64,000 nt of DNA from Campylorhamphus procurvoides (GCA_013396655.1 WBMV01006590.1:1242-65241), one strand, 5' to 3'. Numbered from the stretch's first letter, positions 48,367 to 60,453 are shown. The notes: a model not told the origin generated them from the letters alone. A program made the numbers and translations.

Positions 48367-51205
48367 CTTTTGTTTAATGTGAGAAGCAACCCATTTGTAA
48401 AATTACTGAAGATGGTTGATCTTCAACAGTGATTTCTAGATTCCTCTACTATTAAGGGATAAGGCCTTTATTTTCAAATCCAGATAAACAGTTAAGCACA
48501 TTCAGATTCAAAAATCTTGATAATTTACATTGAAAGCACTATGCAGGTCTTATTTGAGAGAAACAAAAAAAAGGTTATCTACAGCAAAAGATCCTGAGAA
48601 TGTGCATTTCACACTAAGTGTTTCAAAATATGTCAGGGGAAAGAAAGTTGCCAGGAAGAGTTTCCATGAAAACTCTTCAAATGGTTCATTGTAATATCAA
48701 AGCACAAGCTTAATTGTAAGTTGATGATCCATGCTGAAAATTCTTGAAATTTCATCATTGGGTTTTTGACATAGGATATGAAAAGTAATCTTAAGGACAA
48801 ACAAGTGGTTTTAATATCATATAAAATCACAATTGAAAAACTGTTTAAATTCAAATGACAGCTAATAACTGAGGTTTGATGGTATGTCATACTAGCTTTA
48901 ACAGGAAAATGTAAATTTTGTATTGTCGATGTTTATAATGGTGCAGATGTATTTGTCAAAAGATATGATGCAAGCCCTATAAATGTAGATGTGAAAAACT
49001 GGAAAGTTCCCAATGCTAATAGAAATGTTACTATAAGCAAAAGCATAATTGAAAGGGGATTGACAGGGTTTGTTTATCTTTTATTTATTTGACCAAAACA
49101 CAGATTTGGCATGCTATACCGATGGCAAGAGTTTTACCAAATCTGTGTTCCTGTATTCCTGAAGGTATAAAGAATTTTTTTTTCTCCATAATTATAAAAT
49201 AACAAGCTCAAGTGCATTTGCAGAAATCAGTTCTAAAATACTAATCAAGTGCCCTTGAGTACTTTTGAAAATTGCAGCCAAATATGATTATGCATAAATG
49301 TCTTTCACAAAGAATCTCATTCATAATTGCTCTAGACCTCCTTTTCACTAAGCTTACTGAGAATGTTCTTTTGATATTAGATTTTAGTCCAATTCAAATC
49401 AAAATAATCATGATGTTCAGTTTTCCAGAAAATTGTAAACCTACTGTATTTTAGAAGCAAAATACACTCCCTAGACACGGACAGGTTTTTTACAAAATTG
49501 TCATTATTTTCATTTGTCTAACTCACTACATATATGCTTTCCTTCACTTCTGAATTATTTATTTTCAAAATTGTAAGTCTGGAAACATATCTACATGGCA
49601 CAGTAATTAAACTATAGGGAACTATAAAGTAAGTCAATAGCTTTTGTTTGGAGCATTTCCATTTCCTCAAAGTCTTACAGACTGGAAGAGTCATTCTGAG
49701 TACCATGATTAGCTCTGCACTGAAACTACGCACAGGTGAAGTAGCTAGGCACAGTTCTTTCTTCCAATGTAAACAGAAAAAAAAAATACACACTGGATAC
49801 TTCAGAAAACATGCAGTTTGATGATTGTGACATTCTCCAAAGTGAGATGAAGCTACTGAATATCAATTTCACATGCTGAAAGGGAATGATCTTCACCAGG
49901 AAATGTTCAGATGCAGAATTTCATTAGCTTTGCTCTTCCTATAAATGCCCGACATCAATCATTCATGTTAAATTTTTCTTCTTATAAAAATGGATTTATA
50001 AAAAAATATTTTTCATTTACTTGATTGTAAACAACTAAATATTGATAGTTTGGATCAATTTGAATATATTCCTTACATCTTCCCCATTAAATGCTGAAGA
50101 GAACCCTGGCTGCTCACATTGTCTTTTTAACAGCTTCATCAGTCAGAGGATACCAACTGCCCTTGGAGCAGTGCTTTCTGAAATACAGATCACCTGTTGG
50201 GTTTGATCGGAGATTTAGGACACTTTCACTACATCCTTAAATCGTTTTGTGATTTGTTGTGCAAGTTTGGCCTATACCTTCAGTTTTCTATTAACCTTTC
50301 TCTCCTATTTGCCTTTTTTAAATTTCCTTTGTGATTTTGAGTTTTGTGTTTTGTTTTTTGTTGTTGTTGTTGTTTTCCTGTGTGGGTATGTGTACATATG
50401 ATGTGGCTTTTGGCTGCACATTCTGCTTCTGCTTGTGGTATTTTGGTAAAGATGTATTTTCATTCAAATAGATATCTTAGAAAAACTAGATGTAGCTATC
50501 ATGTTATACATAATGATGGCTACAAAAGAGATAGTCTCTCTGCTACCATTTAAAAGTTTTGTCCATCAATCGCTTATGCTTAGGATGGTTTATTTTCTTT
50601 AGTCAATTGAGTTTAAGCATGTATACATGTTTTTCAATGCTGATAGACACACTCTTCCAGAATACGTATGTTGATGTAAAGGTATCTTGCAAACCATGTG
50701 TCCCTTACAGAATTCATGCAAAGATTAAGTAAAATATACTTTTCTACCAAAAAAAACCCAAAAATCAATAATTAGAACATATTAAACACTTCAATATCAG
50801 CTTCTTGCTTATTGTATACATGTGCAAAGCTTTCCTCTACTTTGCTTTAAATGCATCTGCTTTCTGAATATGAATATCATTCAGGACATGGGTTTTAAAT
50901 GCAATTCTAGTATTTATTTAGTAGCTGGATCTGGCACCCCATACTTTATCAACAATAAAATGCATTGCTGTTAAACTTACTGCTAAACAAGGATTTACCA
51001 TTTGATTAAAATCCAATTAAACATGCATCACATTGGGTGGATATAATTAAAACAACTGAAGATGGTAAATGATTCAAAGCACTATAGTTAGAAAAATATC
51101 AGTGGAATAAGAAAGGAAAAAAACCAACGAAAACAAAATTATTCATAGTATATCTGTTTATGAAAAGACTTACCCTTTACTATCCTTTTAACACATTTAT
51201 TTTAC
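48367..51205. other. AT-rich stretch, no gene seen
   Basis: No gene or repeat recognised. A 13-bp perfect inverted repeat (49097-49109 with 49137-49149) and a (GTT)n-like patch at 50344-50375 are present. Confidence 0.45.
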
Positions 51206-51228
51206 ACCTCTGGTTATTAACCAGAGGT
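51206..51228. repeat. 23-base near-perfect palindrome
   Basis: ACCTCTGGTTA and its exact reverse complement are separated by a single T. It lies just upstream of the plus-strand CR1 fragment. Confidence 0.9.
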
Positions 51229-51237
51229 AAATGAAGT

Positions 51238-51909
51238 AGGTCCTCATGAAAACAATGTCAAGGCACATGCAAGGGGACCTGGACACTTTTTGAGAGAACC
51301 TCATGAAGTTCAGTAAGTCCAAGTGCAACCTGCTTCACCTAGGCTTGGACAGTCCCTGAAATTAGTACAGACTGGGAGAATTCATTGAGGGCAGTCCTGC
51401 AGAGAAGGACCTGGGGGTCTGTGTGGATGAAAAGCTGGACGTGAGGCAGCAATGTGTGCTTGCAGCCCAGGCAGCCAACGCATCCTGGCTGCATCAAAAG
51501 AAGTGTGATGCAGGTGCAGGGAGGTGACTCTTCCCCTCTATTCTGCTCTCATGAGATCCCACCTGAAGTACTGCATCTAGCTCTGGGGCTTCCAGCATAA
51601 GAATGATGTGAACTTGCTGGAGTGAGTCCAGATGAGGTCCACAAAGACAATCAGTAGGCTGAAGCACTTCTCTTGTGAAAATAGGCTGAGAGAACTGCAG
51701 TTGTTCTGCCTAGAACGGAGAAGCTTTTGGTAATAATGTATTGCAGCCTTCCAGTACCTAAAGGGGGCTTTTTAAAAAGAAAAACATTGAAGAGCATCTT
51801 TTTACATAAGCCTACAATGATAGGAAAAGGAAGAATTGTTTTCAGAAAAGAGGAGATATATAGACTAGATGTCAGGAAGAAATTTATTCAGCAGGAAGTG
51901 AAGCACTTG
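51238..51909 (+). mobile_element. CR1 LINE fragment, ended by an LTR
   Basis: This is sense CR1 ORF2 end: GGACCTGGGGGTCTGTGTGG, GCAATGTGTGCTTGCAGCCC, CACCTGAAGTACTGCATCTA, CAGATGAGGTCCACAAAGAC and AGATGTCAGGAAGAAATTTA. The CR1 stops at about 51909 where an LTR begins, and its 3' end is not found on the other side of the LTR. Confidence 0.9.
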
Positions 51910-53002
51910 TGTTAGGGACCAGAGTTGTGTTTAAGACCCTGTCATATTTGGTCCATGGTTGTGCTTGTCGATGTGGTATGAGAAAATCCTACGTAGTTTC
52001 ACTGTGGAAAACTCAACCTCGGAGAAAGAAACATTAATATAACATCAGACTCCTGAGAACTTAGCTTTTGACAAAGAAAGAATAAAGAATAGAGCCGTTG
52101 TTAGCCTGGAGGCAGCACCTTGAGCTGTTGCAGCCTCAGTTTGTACGATGGCAATGCACAAGCTGATGCTGAAGCTGGCAAGATTCCACTCAGTGAGAGG
52201 AGATATAAGGTGTGCACCTGGGCTGGGGAGGTGAACATTGTTTTGATTGTTGCCTTAAGGAAGGGGGAAAAAACCTTTCCAAGACAACTTTATATGAGTA
52301 AAGCAGAGAAGAGATCTTCTACTTATAGGGTTTTGGGATACAGAATATAAAGGAGTATAAAAGACTATATAAAGTATAAAAAGTATAAAAGAGTACAACA
52401 GATGCTGATAAGTAACAGATAGAAAAGACCGGTGCTAGGATGAACTCACGGCCTCAGGAATGCCATGTGAGCTCTTTTCCAAGCACCACTGCTTCAAAAC
52501 ATGCAGAGTAAATTAATCCGAAAGGCGTCTCTTTCATTTAATTCCCGGCTGTTTCCAACCAAACACCCTGAGCCACCCGGCTATGTTTTACCAAAGCAAC
52601 CAAGGGACTTTTCACCTAACAGGCTGAGAACATGACTCTTGCAACATCTGGGCCCAAGTCTTTTACCTCCCAACCCACAATAACCAGGGAGAAACTCCCT
52701 TTTGCAGCTGCATCCCTGCAGCTCAGCTACCCCCAGCTCTTGCTGGTACCCAGTTCCCATTACCGGTCTCATCTTCCTTCAAGCAGGACTTGAGGTTCCC
52801 GATATCCAGTCCGGGAGAACAAGGGAAGGGAAACATCTTCTCCCCCCACCTCAGGAGAGCAAGAGAGGGAAACCCCCCTTTTTGCAAGCAGAGCTCCCCT
52901 GAGCTCTTTTCCCCCCCTCCCCCCCTTTCAGGGGGGGAACACTGGGCACTACACCAGGCTGGGCAGCAGAGAGTGTGTGTGTGTGAGAGAAAAATGTCAA
53001 TA
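51910..53002 (+). mobile_element. Full-length solo LTR (about 1.09 kb)
   Basis: It starts TGTTAGGGACCAGAG and ends near AAAATGTCAATA. The sister copy at 18472-19175 ends AAATGTCAACA in the same orientation, so the family has TGTT...AACA ends. A dense cluster of TATA words lies at 52346-52400, downstream of which the two copies align well. A (GT)n stretch precedes the end. No internal genes are present. Plus-strand sense is inferred from the TATA cluster. No clear target-site duplication was found. Confidence 0.8.
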
Positions 53003-53171
53003 AAAAAAAATAAATACTCAAGGTTTCCTTTGCTATTCCCTGATACTTGAGTATTTTCAGAAAAAAATACAAGGTTTTATCACAAACAGGACAATAGTAC
53101 CCTTGAGAAAGCATCATGCAATTGTCCAATTGAGTTAAAACCTGCATCGTCTAGGCTACATTTTCAAAAAT

Positions 53172-53405
53172 TTATAGAAATATATAATCATTGAGGCTAG
53201 GAAAAGACCTCCAGAATCATTGAGTCCAACCACTATCTTAACCCTACAAAGGTCCACTGCCCCATCTTCAAGCACCACGTCTATACATCCTTTAAATACC
53301 ATCAGGGATGGAGGCTTAACCAGTTCCCTGGACATCTGGTTCCAATGCTTCACAACACTTTCAATGAAGACATTTTTGCTAACATCTGATATAAACCTTT
53401 GAAGT
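53172..53405 (-). mobile_element. CR1 LINE, 3' end fragment
   Basis: Antisense CR1 3' end: TATAATCATTGAGGCTAGGA, AATCATTGAGTCCAACCA, TCTGGTTCCAATGCTTCACA and CAATGAAGACATTTTTGCTA. The tail is degraded. Confidence 0.88.
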
Positions 53406-54590
53406 TATATGGTTAGACAGAAGAGAAGATATTCTTAAAAGATGTGAATATATTTAATATGATTTGTCTTCAGTTATGAGGCTTTTTCCTCAGCCAAATG
53501 ATAATATTTCAAACAGTCATTGTAACATCATTTATAAACTAGGGCAAGTCATGTGTTGTTACATAGCTGTAACTCTGCAATAATCTTGTTCAAAACAATG
53601 GGATCCATTAAGTTCAAAATTACTTAAAAGTTTGCAAAAGTTGGAGAATGTAATGCTACCATTGTTGAGTCTGAGTGTTCTTGGATTCTAAAGATTATTT
53701 TGAACTAATCCAGTGAAAGCTATGTGGAAAGAGACCAAATGGTCAGTCTTATCTAAACAGCGTAGATCAGACATCAATGCTTTCTAACACAGTTCAAAGC
53801 AGAGAAAAATCTTGTCTTGAAAATATAGATAATTTCCTTAACAGTTATTCTTGAGTTGAGTTATAGTCAACAAAAGAGTCTACATTTTGGTTGCTCATAA
53901 ATGTGTTTAACAAATCTTTAAACAAGAGGTACACCATTGACTTTTTATAAATTCTGTAAAAATCTCCTGACCCTAGTGTCTTTTTCCACTTAGGAAAGAA
54001 GATATATTTCCTGATTTGTGGTAGTTAACAAGACCTTTTGACCTCTTCAAAGGCTCTGATCAATTGCTTGCATCTGTCTCTTTAGCCTTATTCCTCTATT
54101 TTTAGCACTATGACATTCCCCTTCCCTGATTTTCTCCTAGAACTGAGTCAATAACAATCTTAAGAAATGAACGTCCTTTTTCAGAAGGTGGTCTTTCTAC
54201 CTCTGAGCAGTCCGATTGTGAGACTCTTACCTGATTCAACCTCATTCTTTTTAAGAGAGTGTACTCCTCTCAATTTCTGCTCTGAAAGAAAGCTGTTTTT
54301 CTCTCTGCAGCTAAAGCTTTTCTATTGAAAAATTGGAATATCTAAATCATCCACCCTGTTCTAGGTAAAAATTCTATTTATGGAGAACACTCTTCTCACA
54401 GTTTTCTAAACAGTACTCATCACTGAAATATAGTAAAATTAGTTACAGCAATGCTCAGTATAATCAATACTGTTTGTGAAGTTACATATTTTAAAAGCCA
54501 CAGTCTCCTGGATCTTCATAAATTTCTTTCCAAATACTTTGCTATTATCTATGAATTTGTTCTGACTAATCTGATCTGCTTCTATAACAT
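53406..54590. other. AT-rich sequence, no gene seen
   Basis: No recognisable gene or repeat. Confidence 0.45.
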
Positions 54591-54662
54591 AGGTTGGAAA
54601 TGGATAATCCTTCGTTTCCATCCAATCCAAACTATTTTATGGTTCTGTGATGATTCTATGAC
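54591..54662 (+). mobile_element. CR1 LINE, 3' tail fragment
   Basis: TCCAATCCAAACTATTTTAT followed by GTGATGATTCTATGAC is the sense CR1 end with its octamer-like tail. A longer CR1 in the same orientation starts about 60 bases downstream. Confidence 0.7.
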
Positions 54663-54723
54663 TGATTAACCTGATATTCTCCTATGACCAAGTGACCCAC
54701 TTAGAGGAAAAGGGAAAGACTGT

Positions 54724-55873
54724 GAATATTGTCTACATGTAACTTAGCAAAGATGACAGCACCTCTCACAGCATTCTCCTGGAGAAACTGGATGTTCACA
54801 ACTAGGACGGGTGCACTGGATGAAAAACTAGCTGAATGGTTGAGTCCAGAGAGCGGTGGTGAATGGACCATTACATTACATGCTGCTGGAGGCTGGACAC
54901 CACCGGTGTTCCTTGCAGTTCAGTACTGAGCCTGGTCCTGTTTAATATCTTTATCAATGTCCTGGACAAGGGAATCCAGGGTACTCTCAGTTAGATGGCT
55001 CACGGACTACACAATCTTAAATGAGTGTTGATCTTCTAGTGGGTTGGAAGGCTCTGCAGTGGAATCTGGTCAGACTGCATCAATGGGCTGAGGTCAAGGA
55101 TATGAGGTTCAATTAGTCCAAGTGCTGAATTCTGCCCTTGAGTTACAACAGTGTCAAGCATCACTGCAGGGTTGAGGAAGAGTGGCTGGAAAGCAGCCTG
55201 TTGGAAAAGGAAATGCAGGTGCTGGTCAACAGCTGGCTGAACATGAACCAGCAGTGTGTCCAGGTGGCAAAGAAGGCCAATGACATTCTAGCCTGTATCA
55301 GAAATAGTGTGGCCAGCAGAACTAGGGCAGTGATTATTCCCCTGTAATTGGCAATTGTGAAGTTTCACCTCGAACCTCAGATTTGGTGTCTTTACTAAAG
55401 GAAAGACATTGAAGTGCTGGAGTGTGTCCAGAGAAGGCAATGAGGCTGGTGAAGAGTCTAGAGAGTAGGTCCTGAGAGGAGCAGCACAGTGAGATGTGTT
55501 TGTTTAGCCTGGAGAAAAGGAGGCTCAGGGGAGACCTTCTCCCTCTCTAAAACTGCCTTAAAGGAGGTTGTAGCCAAGTGATAGTCAGGCCCTTCTCACA
55601 GGTAACAAACAATAGGACGAGAGGAAATGCCTTCAAGTTGGACAGGTGGAGGTTTAGATTAGACATTAGGAAAAGTTTTGACACTGAGAGAGTTGTCAAA
55701 CATTGGAATAGGAAGGTTAGGGAAGTGGTTGAGTTGCTGTCCCTGAAGGTATTTAAAAGATGTGTAGGTGTAGCACTTACAGACATAATTTAGTGGTGAA
55801 TTTTGCAGTGTTGGGTTTACATTTATGCTCAGTGATCTTAGAAGTCTTTTCCAATCTAGGATTCAGCAATTCT
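54724..55873 (+). mobile_element. CR1 LINE, longest copy (about 1.15 kb)
   Basis: The sense strand runs from the middle of the reverse transcriptase to the 3' end. It includes GTTTAATATCTTTATCAATG, GAACATGAACCAGCAGTGTG (NMNQQCVQVAKKANDIL in frame), GGAGACCTTCTCCCTCTC, GGTTTAGATTAGACATTAGG and GTCTTTTCCAATCTAGGATT. The FADD region is degraded and the frame is broken repeatedly. It is 5'-truncated, as most CR1 copies are. Confidence 0.93.
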
Positions 55874-58322
55874 AGTTATTTATCAGTTTATGTTAACTCT
55901 GTGTCACTATTTCACATTAATACTGTAGCATGAACTCCACAAACAACTTCAATATTTGTTTATTTATGCATTTTACAGTCATTTCTATCTAGCTTTAGAA
56001 CCCTGGAATTTATTAAGGTGTTTAAGCCATGGATATTCCTTCTGTCAGAAAAGAAGACTGAGGCTGAAAATGTAACATTGCTAAGCTTCTGTTACACCAT
56101 TTGAGGGTAGTGCTCAATTTGAAATAATTTGCTACCAGTTTTCTTGTACATCAGATAAACTGCATTTCAAAATGATCAGCAACTTCTATTGCAATCATTC
56201 TTAGCTTTATGCTTCCAGAATATGCAACTTCATATAGACTGGGAAGTAGACTTTAGATGAGAACTATCTTATTTTACACTTATGCCTGTATCTAAAATGA
56301 GTAATTCAATCCTTCTTTTTCTGAGTTCTTGAAAAAATCCTTGTATGCCAAATTCCACATTTTTGGGGGGTTTTTTGACAAGACTAAGAGAGAAGAGGAA
56401 AGGCAACATCCATCTCTAAAACACCTTGAAATCATAGATTAGAAAAATGTGGTACGTTTTCGGTTGGCTTAAGGTATACATCTATTTGCATGCTTTTTGA
56501 TGAAAATTTCTAAGTGAAATTGGAGACCAAATTTTTGATTTTGATTTTTTTTTTAAGATCATAAATTCATAGCCCACCTATTAAAGATACTAATAACACC
56601 TAATACTCGTAACAGAAATGACAAAGTAAAAGATCCCAGTGGTCTTCTGAAAACCTAAGAAAACAGAGATCTACATGGCTTGTGATCATTAAACATCACT
56701 GACATTCCTCACAAGATTTAACAAGGTTAACTTTGGAAAAAATCCAGTTTAAGTGGTTGCAATAGGCTCACATAAATTACTCCTGCGCTGTCATTTTTGT
56801 TTGGTTGATTGGTTGGTTTTTTTGTGGGTTTTTCATTGTTTTCTTGGTTGTTTCTAGTTTGTGGGTTGATTCTTTAATTTATTTTTTTTCTGCACTCTTG
56901 TGTTTAAATAGTCGCCATTCCATTCTCCATATTGGGTACCTCTTGGATTAATACTTTTGGGAAAGGTTTCCAATTAAACTTACTACAAAAATGTAATATA
57001 TTTTTCCTTATGTGAAAAATGAATGAGTTATAATATCAGTCAACCGGAAGGCAAGACAATGAGTGAGGTCATTCAATTAAACCATAATTTTATTAACTTT
57101 TCTGGGAATTTCACATTAATAAATCATACAACCCAGCCAGTTATTTCTCTGTCAACAATTTCACTTAGTAAGAGCTGCTATCAGCCATTGTCAACACCCT
57201 ACTGCCATTCTACTCTTAAAAAGCTTAAAGACAGAAACAAATTTACTTCTTCCTTTACTGTGTCTTTGTTTCTGGTTTCTACTCACTGATTTTCATTCCC
57301 TCTTTTCATTAAAGACTTCCCCTTCCCCCGCCCCCCCCCCGAACATTAGGAAAATAAATCCTGTCAGTAAATTGGACAGGTTCTTCCCACAGCTCTGTGT
57401 GTGCAGAGAATACATTTTGCTGGCTAATAACTGAACTCCACCCAGCCTTTACAAACTCAGAAAGGAAGAGTCTCTCCTAATATCCAGCAAGTCTGCTGGA
57501 AAAATGGGATCCTGGTCAGTAGTCTACCAGCAATGTTGAGTCTCCTGACTGGAATTATAATGGATATGCAACTACACCAGTAGGCTAATCTTCCTGGAAT
57601 CATGAATATGTATTCTATACCATGATCCACCCCAATGAGAACACAAATTGGATCTGTGTTTCTTAGCTTTCGAGTTCACGTTTAATTAATAATTATGTAT
57701 TTAGATGGATTTTGCAGCAGCCAATGCATAAAGCTTAGGCAAATCTAAACTGTCCAGTAGGAAAGGCCTGGTTTAAACACCTTTCTTCCCAGGAAGCCAC
57801 TAGTCATGTGATGTCCTTTTAAAACAGTACTTTGAAAAGAAACACATTTTCTGAATGTGCAAATCAGTGAATCAATGTTCTCAGACTAAAGGAAAAACCC
57901 TTAAGTACTGTTAGAATTCCAATGTAACGTACAAATATATTAGATGAGCAAATGTGAACAGATGGAGCTGCAGTTAAGAATACCGTTAGGTTTAACTAAC
58001 AGGTATGAGGAACTTTTTTGTATCATCATTCAATGGATGATATCAAACTCCTTTCTCTCTGAACCACAGAGATCTGTTTTTGTTTTCGTACTCCCCCTGA
58101 AATACTGATATCCTCTATACAATGTGCAAGAACTGGAGAAGAGACCATATAGTAGCTATTCAGACCAAAACTCATTATAATGTAAATTCATCAGGGCTTT
58201 GGTTCAGAGTGAATTGAAGCACTTACTGCACTTACTCCCCAAAAGAGCATTCATTGTATTTCTATAAGAATGTATGTAAAAAACAGTGACAGCAAAATCT
58301 GAGGAGCAACCCATCTAGTAGT
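55874..58322. other. AT-rich sequence, no gene seen
   Basis: No gene recognised. A G/T-rich tract lies at 56795-56885 and a C-run (CCCCCGCCCCCCCCCC) at 57325-57340. Confidence 0.45.
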
Positions 58323-58594
58323 TGTCTTAGTTCAAGAGAGAGCTAAGATATTATGCAGGCCAAGAAATAATCCCTCTCCTTTAAATTTAGGAAACAGAAC
58401 TTTAATTAAGAAAAATATATATATATAGAAAAGGATAACAGTTCTTAACCACAATATATATATATACCCAGAAAAGAACCAAACAACAACAGTTTGTAAT
58501 AAACCCCCTCTACCCCACAAATGGCAAGGCAAAACAGTCAAAAAGGCCTTTCTTGGCTACCCCCAAAAAAGGGGAATGCAATTATATCTATCTA

Positions 58595-58610
58595 CAGCAG
58601 GTGGCGCTGT
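58595..58610 (+). promoter_or_regulatory. CTCF-like motif 1
   Basis: CAGCAGGTGGCGCTGT fits the known vertebrate CTCF core (an AGGTGGCGC-type centre). It lies inside the solo LTR. Binding is not shown by sequence alone. Confidence 0.55.
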
Positions 58611-58663
58611 GGCACCTCCACCACTGGCCTCTCTTTCCCAGGGGTTGCAGTAATATTTACGGA

Positions 58664-58679
58664 CAGCAGGTGGCGATGT
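58664..58679 (+). promoter_or_regulatory. CTCF-like motif 2
   Basis: CAGCAGGTGGCGATGT repeats motif 1 with one difference, 69 bp downstream and in the same orientation. Confidence 0.5.
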
Positions 58680-59077
58680 CGCATCCAGCCGGCTGGGCTC
58701 CCTCAGGGTGCTGGCAGTTAGTTCTCAGTTTGGTTCCCGTGAGAAAAATTGGAAGGCAGAAAGCAGCAACAATCCTGTCTCCGCAGGGGTGGGAAACCAG
58801 GGCATTCTTCCTTTTTTTCCTCATGGTAATTTTATGGTGGTTATAATCACTCACGGATGAAAAATGGTTGAGTTAGAGAAGGGAAGAGGAACACCATCCA
58901 GGATCCAGTGATGCAGAGATCAGGGAGAGTGTGTGTCGTCCTCCTTGCTCAGCGGAGAGCTCTGAGCTCCTGCCTTGCACAGGAAAACTAGAAAAACCAG
59001 TAACACCAACTCCCTTCCCTCTCTCTCCCAGGCTGGGGGAGATATCAGAACAAAAAGCCTAGCCAAGATAGATAACA

Positions 59078-60139
59078 TCAGGGTATACATGTCTTTTGTC
59101 TCTTTTTTTAAACATCTTTACTGACTAGGCGTTGGCTCCCAGCTTTTTGGAAGGAATTCCCCCTTAGGCTTTGAAACTCTAACAGTAGTGCATCCAAGCA
59201 GGTGGAACACTGTGGAGAAAGGTATCCAATACCTGAGAGAATCAGCTGTGCTGAAGGTAAGCTACAGGTATTTGAATAATGAACAGTAGATCCAGATGAG
59301 GTCCAGTGGACGCAATCCGTGTGATGGAAGTTTATACAGAACATGCCATCATCATATACCAATTCACTGGCATTCATGTCAATGAAAGAAGGAGAACAGA
59401 GCTACAGGTGACTACCTGATTCTGGTAGTATGAAGATTATATCTTTTGCTCTCTACTGACCTGCATCTCAGTTGTGGAAAGACTGTCCAAGACAGTCTCA
59501 AAAGACTTGAGCAAGCTGGAGAGGAAATGTCCCATGTCCCATTAATACAATGCAGGTTCTGCTATTTGGAGCAATTAACCCCCTGCTCCAGAGAGAGGGT
59601 ACACACCATGAGGTAACTTGTCATTTTAGTTGTTTGATCATGGAGATAACATGAAGAAATATGATGGAAAACCCACCTCTGCCCTAACAGCGTGGGTATG
59701 TGATTTGAAAGGAAGAAGCACCATGGGAAGTTCTTCAGGGATAAATGCCATTTCAGTTTCCAGTGGACAAGTCCTCAGAGAGAACAGAAGGGCTGATGTT
59801 GCTTCCAATCCGCTTGAAGGGCCCTCCAGTCCATATCTACACTAAGTGGCCTGAATGTTGGCACACCATCACTGAGTGCTGCTGTGGCAGACATGCTGGA
59901 ACTTCAGTACAAACTGGAATTCAAGACAGCAAAGTGATTCCACCATCAGTGTTGATGATGCATTTTTCTTCAGTTCTTTAGCAGCACAGTGCGGGCCACA
60001 GTTTGCTTTTACCTGGGGGGACATCCGGGGCACCAGGAAGTGACTGCCTTAGGGGTGGAAATATGGCTACACCATATGGCATGGTCTAATCCATTCACTG
60101 ATCTGCACTGGAAAAGACTGAGGCTCCAGAACACTTGTA
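59078..60139 (+). pseudogene. Decayed ERVL-type internal region with RT remnant
   Basis: In the frame starting at 59954 the plus strand reads a diverged retroviral reverse-transcriptase segment: DDAFFF, LAAQCG, QFAFTW at 59999-60016, then GW and WHGL. Two stop codons fall between these pieces, so it is inactive. The catalytic YxDD box is not recognisable and the sequence passes into LTR-like sequence near 60140, so most of pol is deleted. Upstream, 59450-59850 has scattered open segments I cannot assign firmly, possibly more of the same provirus. The orientation agrees with the LTR that follows. The ERVL assignment is inferred from motif layout and the adjoining LTR. Confidence 0.55.
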
Positions 60140-60453
60140 AGATATTGGTGAAAAGAGTACATTGGCGTATTACTGGGCTCCATGTGATGACCAATTTTGT
60201 ATAAACCTTTTGCTTCTTTCTTCTTCACTTTGTTATTAGTATTGTTGCTGTTACTGCTGTTTTCTTATTCATTGCTACTTACAGTAAATTGTTATTATCT
60301 CAACCCATGATTTTTACTTTTTTGCATTCAATTCTCCTCTCCAGCCTGCCACATGGGGATGTGGAGAGGGAGGATTGAGTGAGCAAGAAGCACAGGTTTT
60401 GGAGTGTTTCAGTGGGAACACTAAATTGGAAATCCCATTCCTAAACCACCACA
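60140..60453 (+). mobile_element. ERVL-type LTR, 3' part
   Basis: The reverse complement matches 29045-29380 block for block: TTGCTGTTACTG, AGTAAATTGTTATTATCTCA, CTCCAGCCTGCCACATGG and CCTAAACCACCACA. It ends in CA at 60453. Its position after the pol remnant and the shared orientation suggest it is the 3' LTR of a deleted provirus. Confidence 0.8.

Larger units (their letters stand above)
58323..59077 (-). mobile_element. Solo LTR with two CTCF-like motifs
   Basis: In minus-strand sense the segment runs from TGTTATCTATCTTGG to GAACTAAGACA, with TG...CA ends. It has a polyadenylation signal ATTAAA (plus strand TTTAAT at 58401-58406) preceded by TATATA runs. The middle is GC-rich. No internal genes lie in it. 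The family is not known to me. The right edge (59077 or 59080) is uncertain and no matching flanks were found. Confidence 0.7.

Noticed and set aside
51902..53010. Target-site duplication around the LTR at 51910-53002
   Set aside because: The left flank (CACTTG) and the A-rich right flank do not match, so no duplication is claimed.
60158..60169. A YxDD-like tetrapeptide (reads YIGV) after the RT remnant
   Set aside because: The same bases align with LTR sequence of the 29045-29431 copy, so this is probably already LTR and not the catalytic box.
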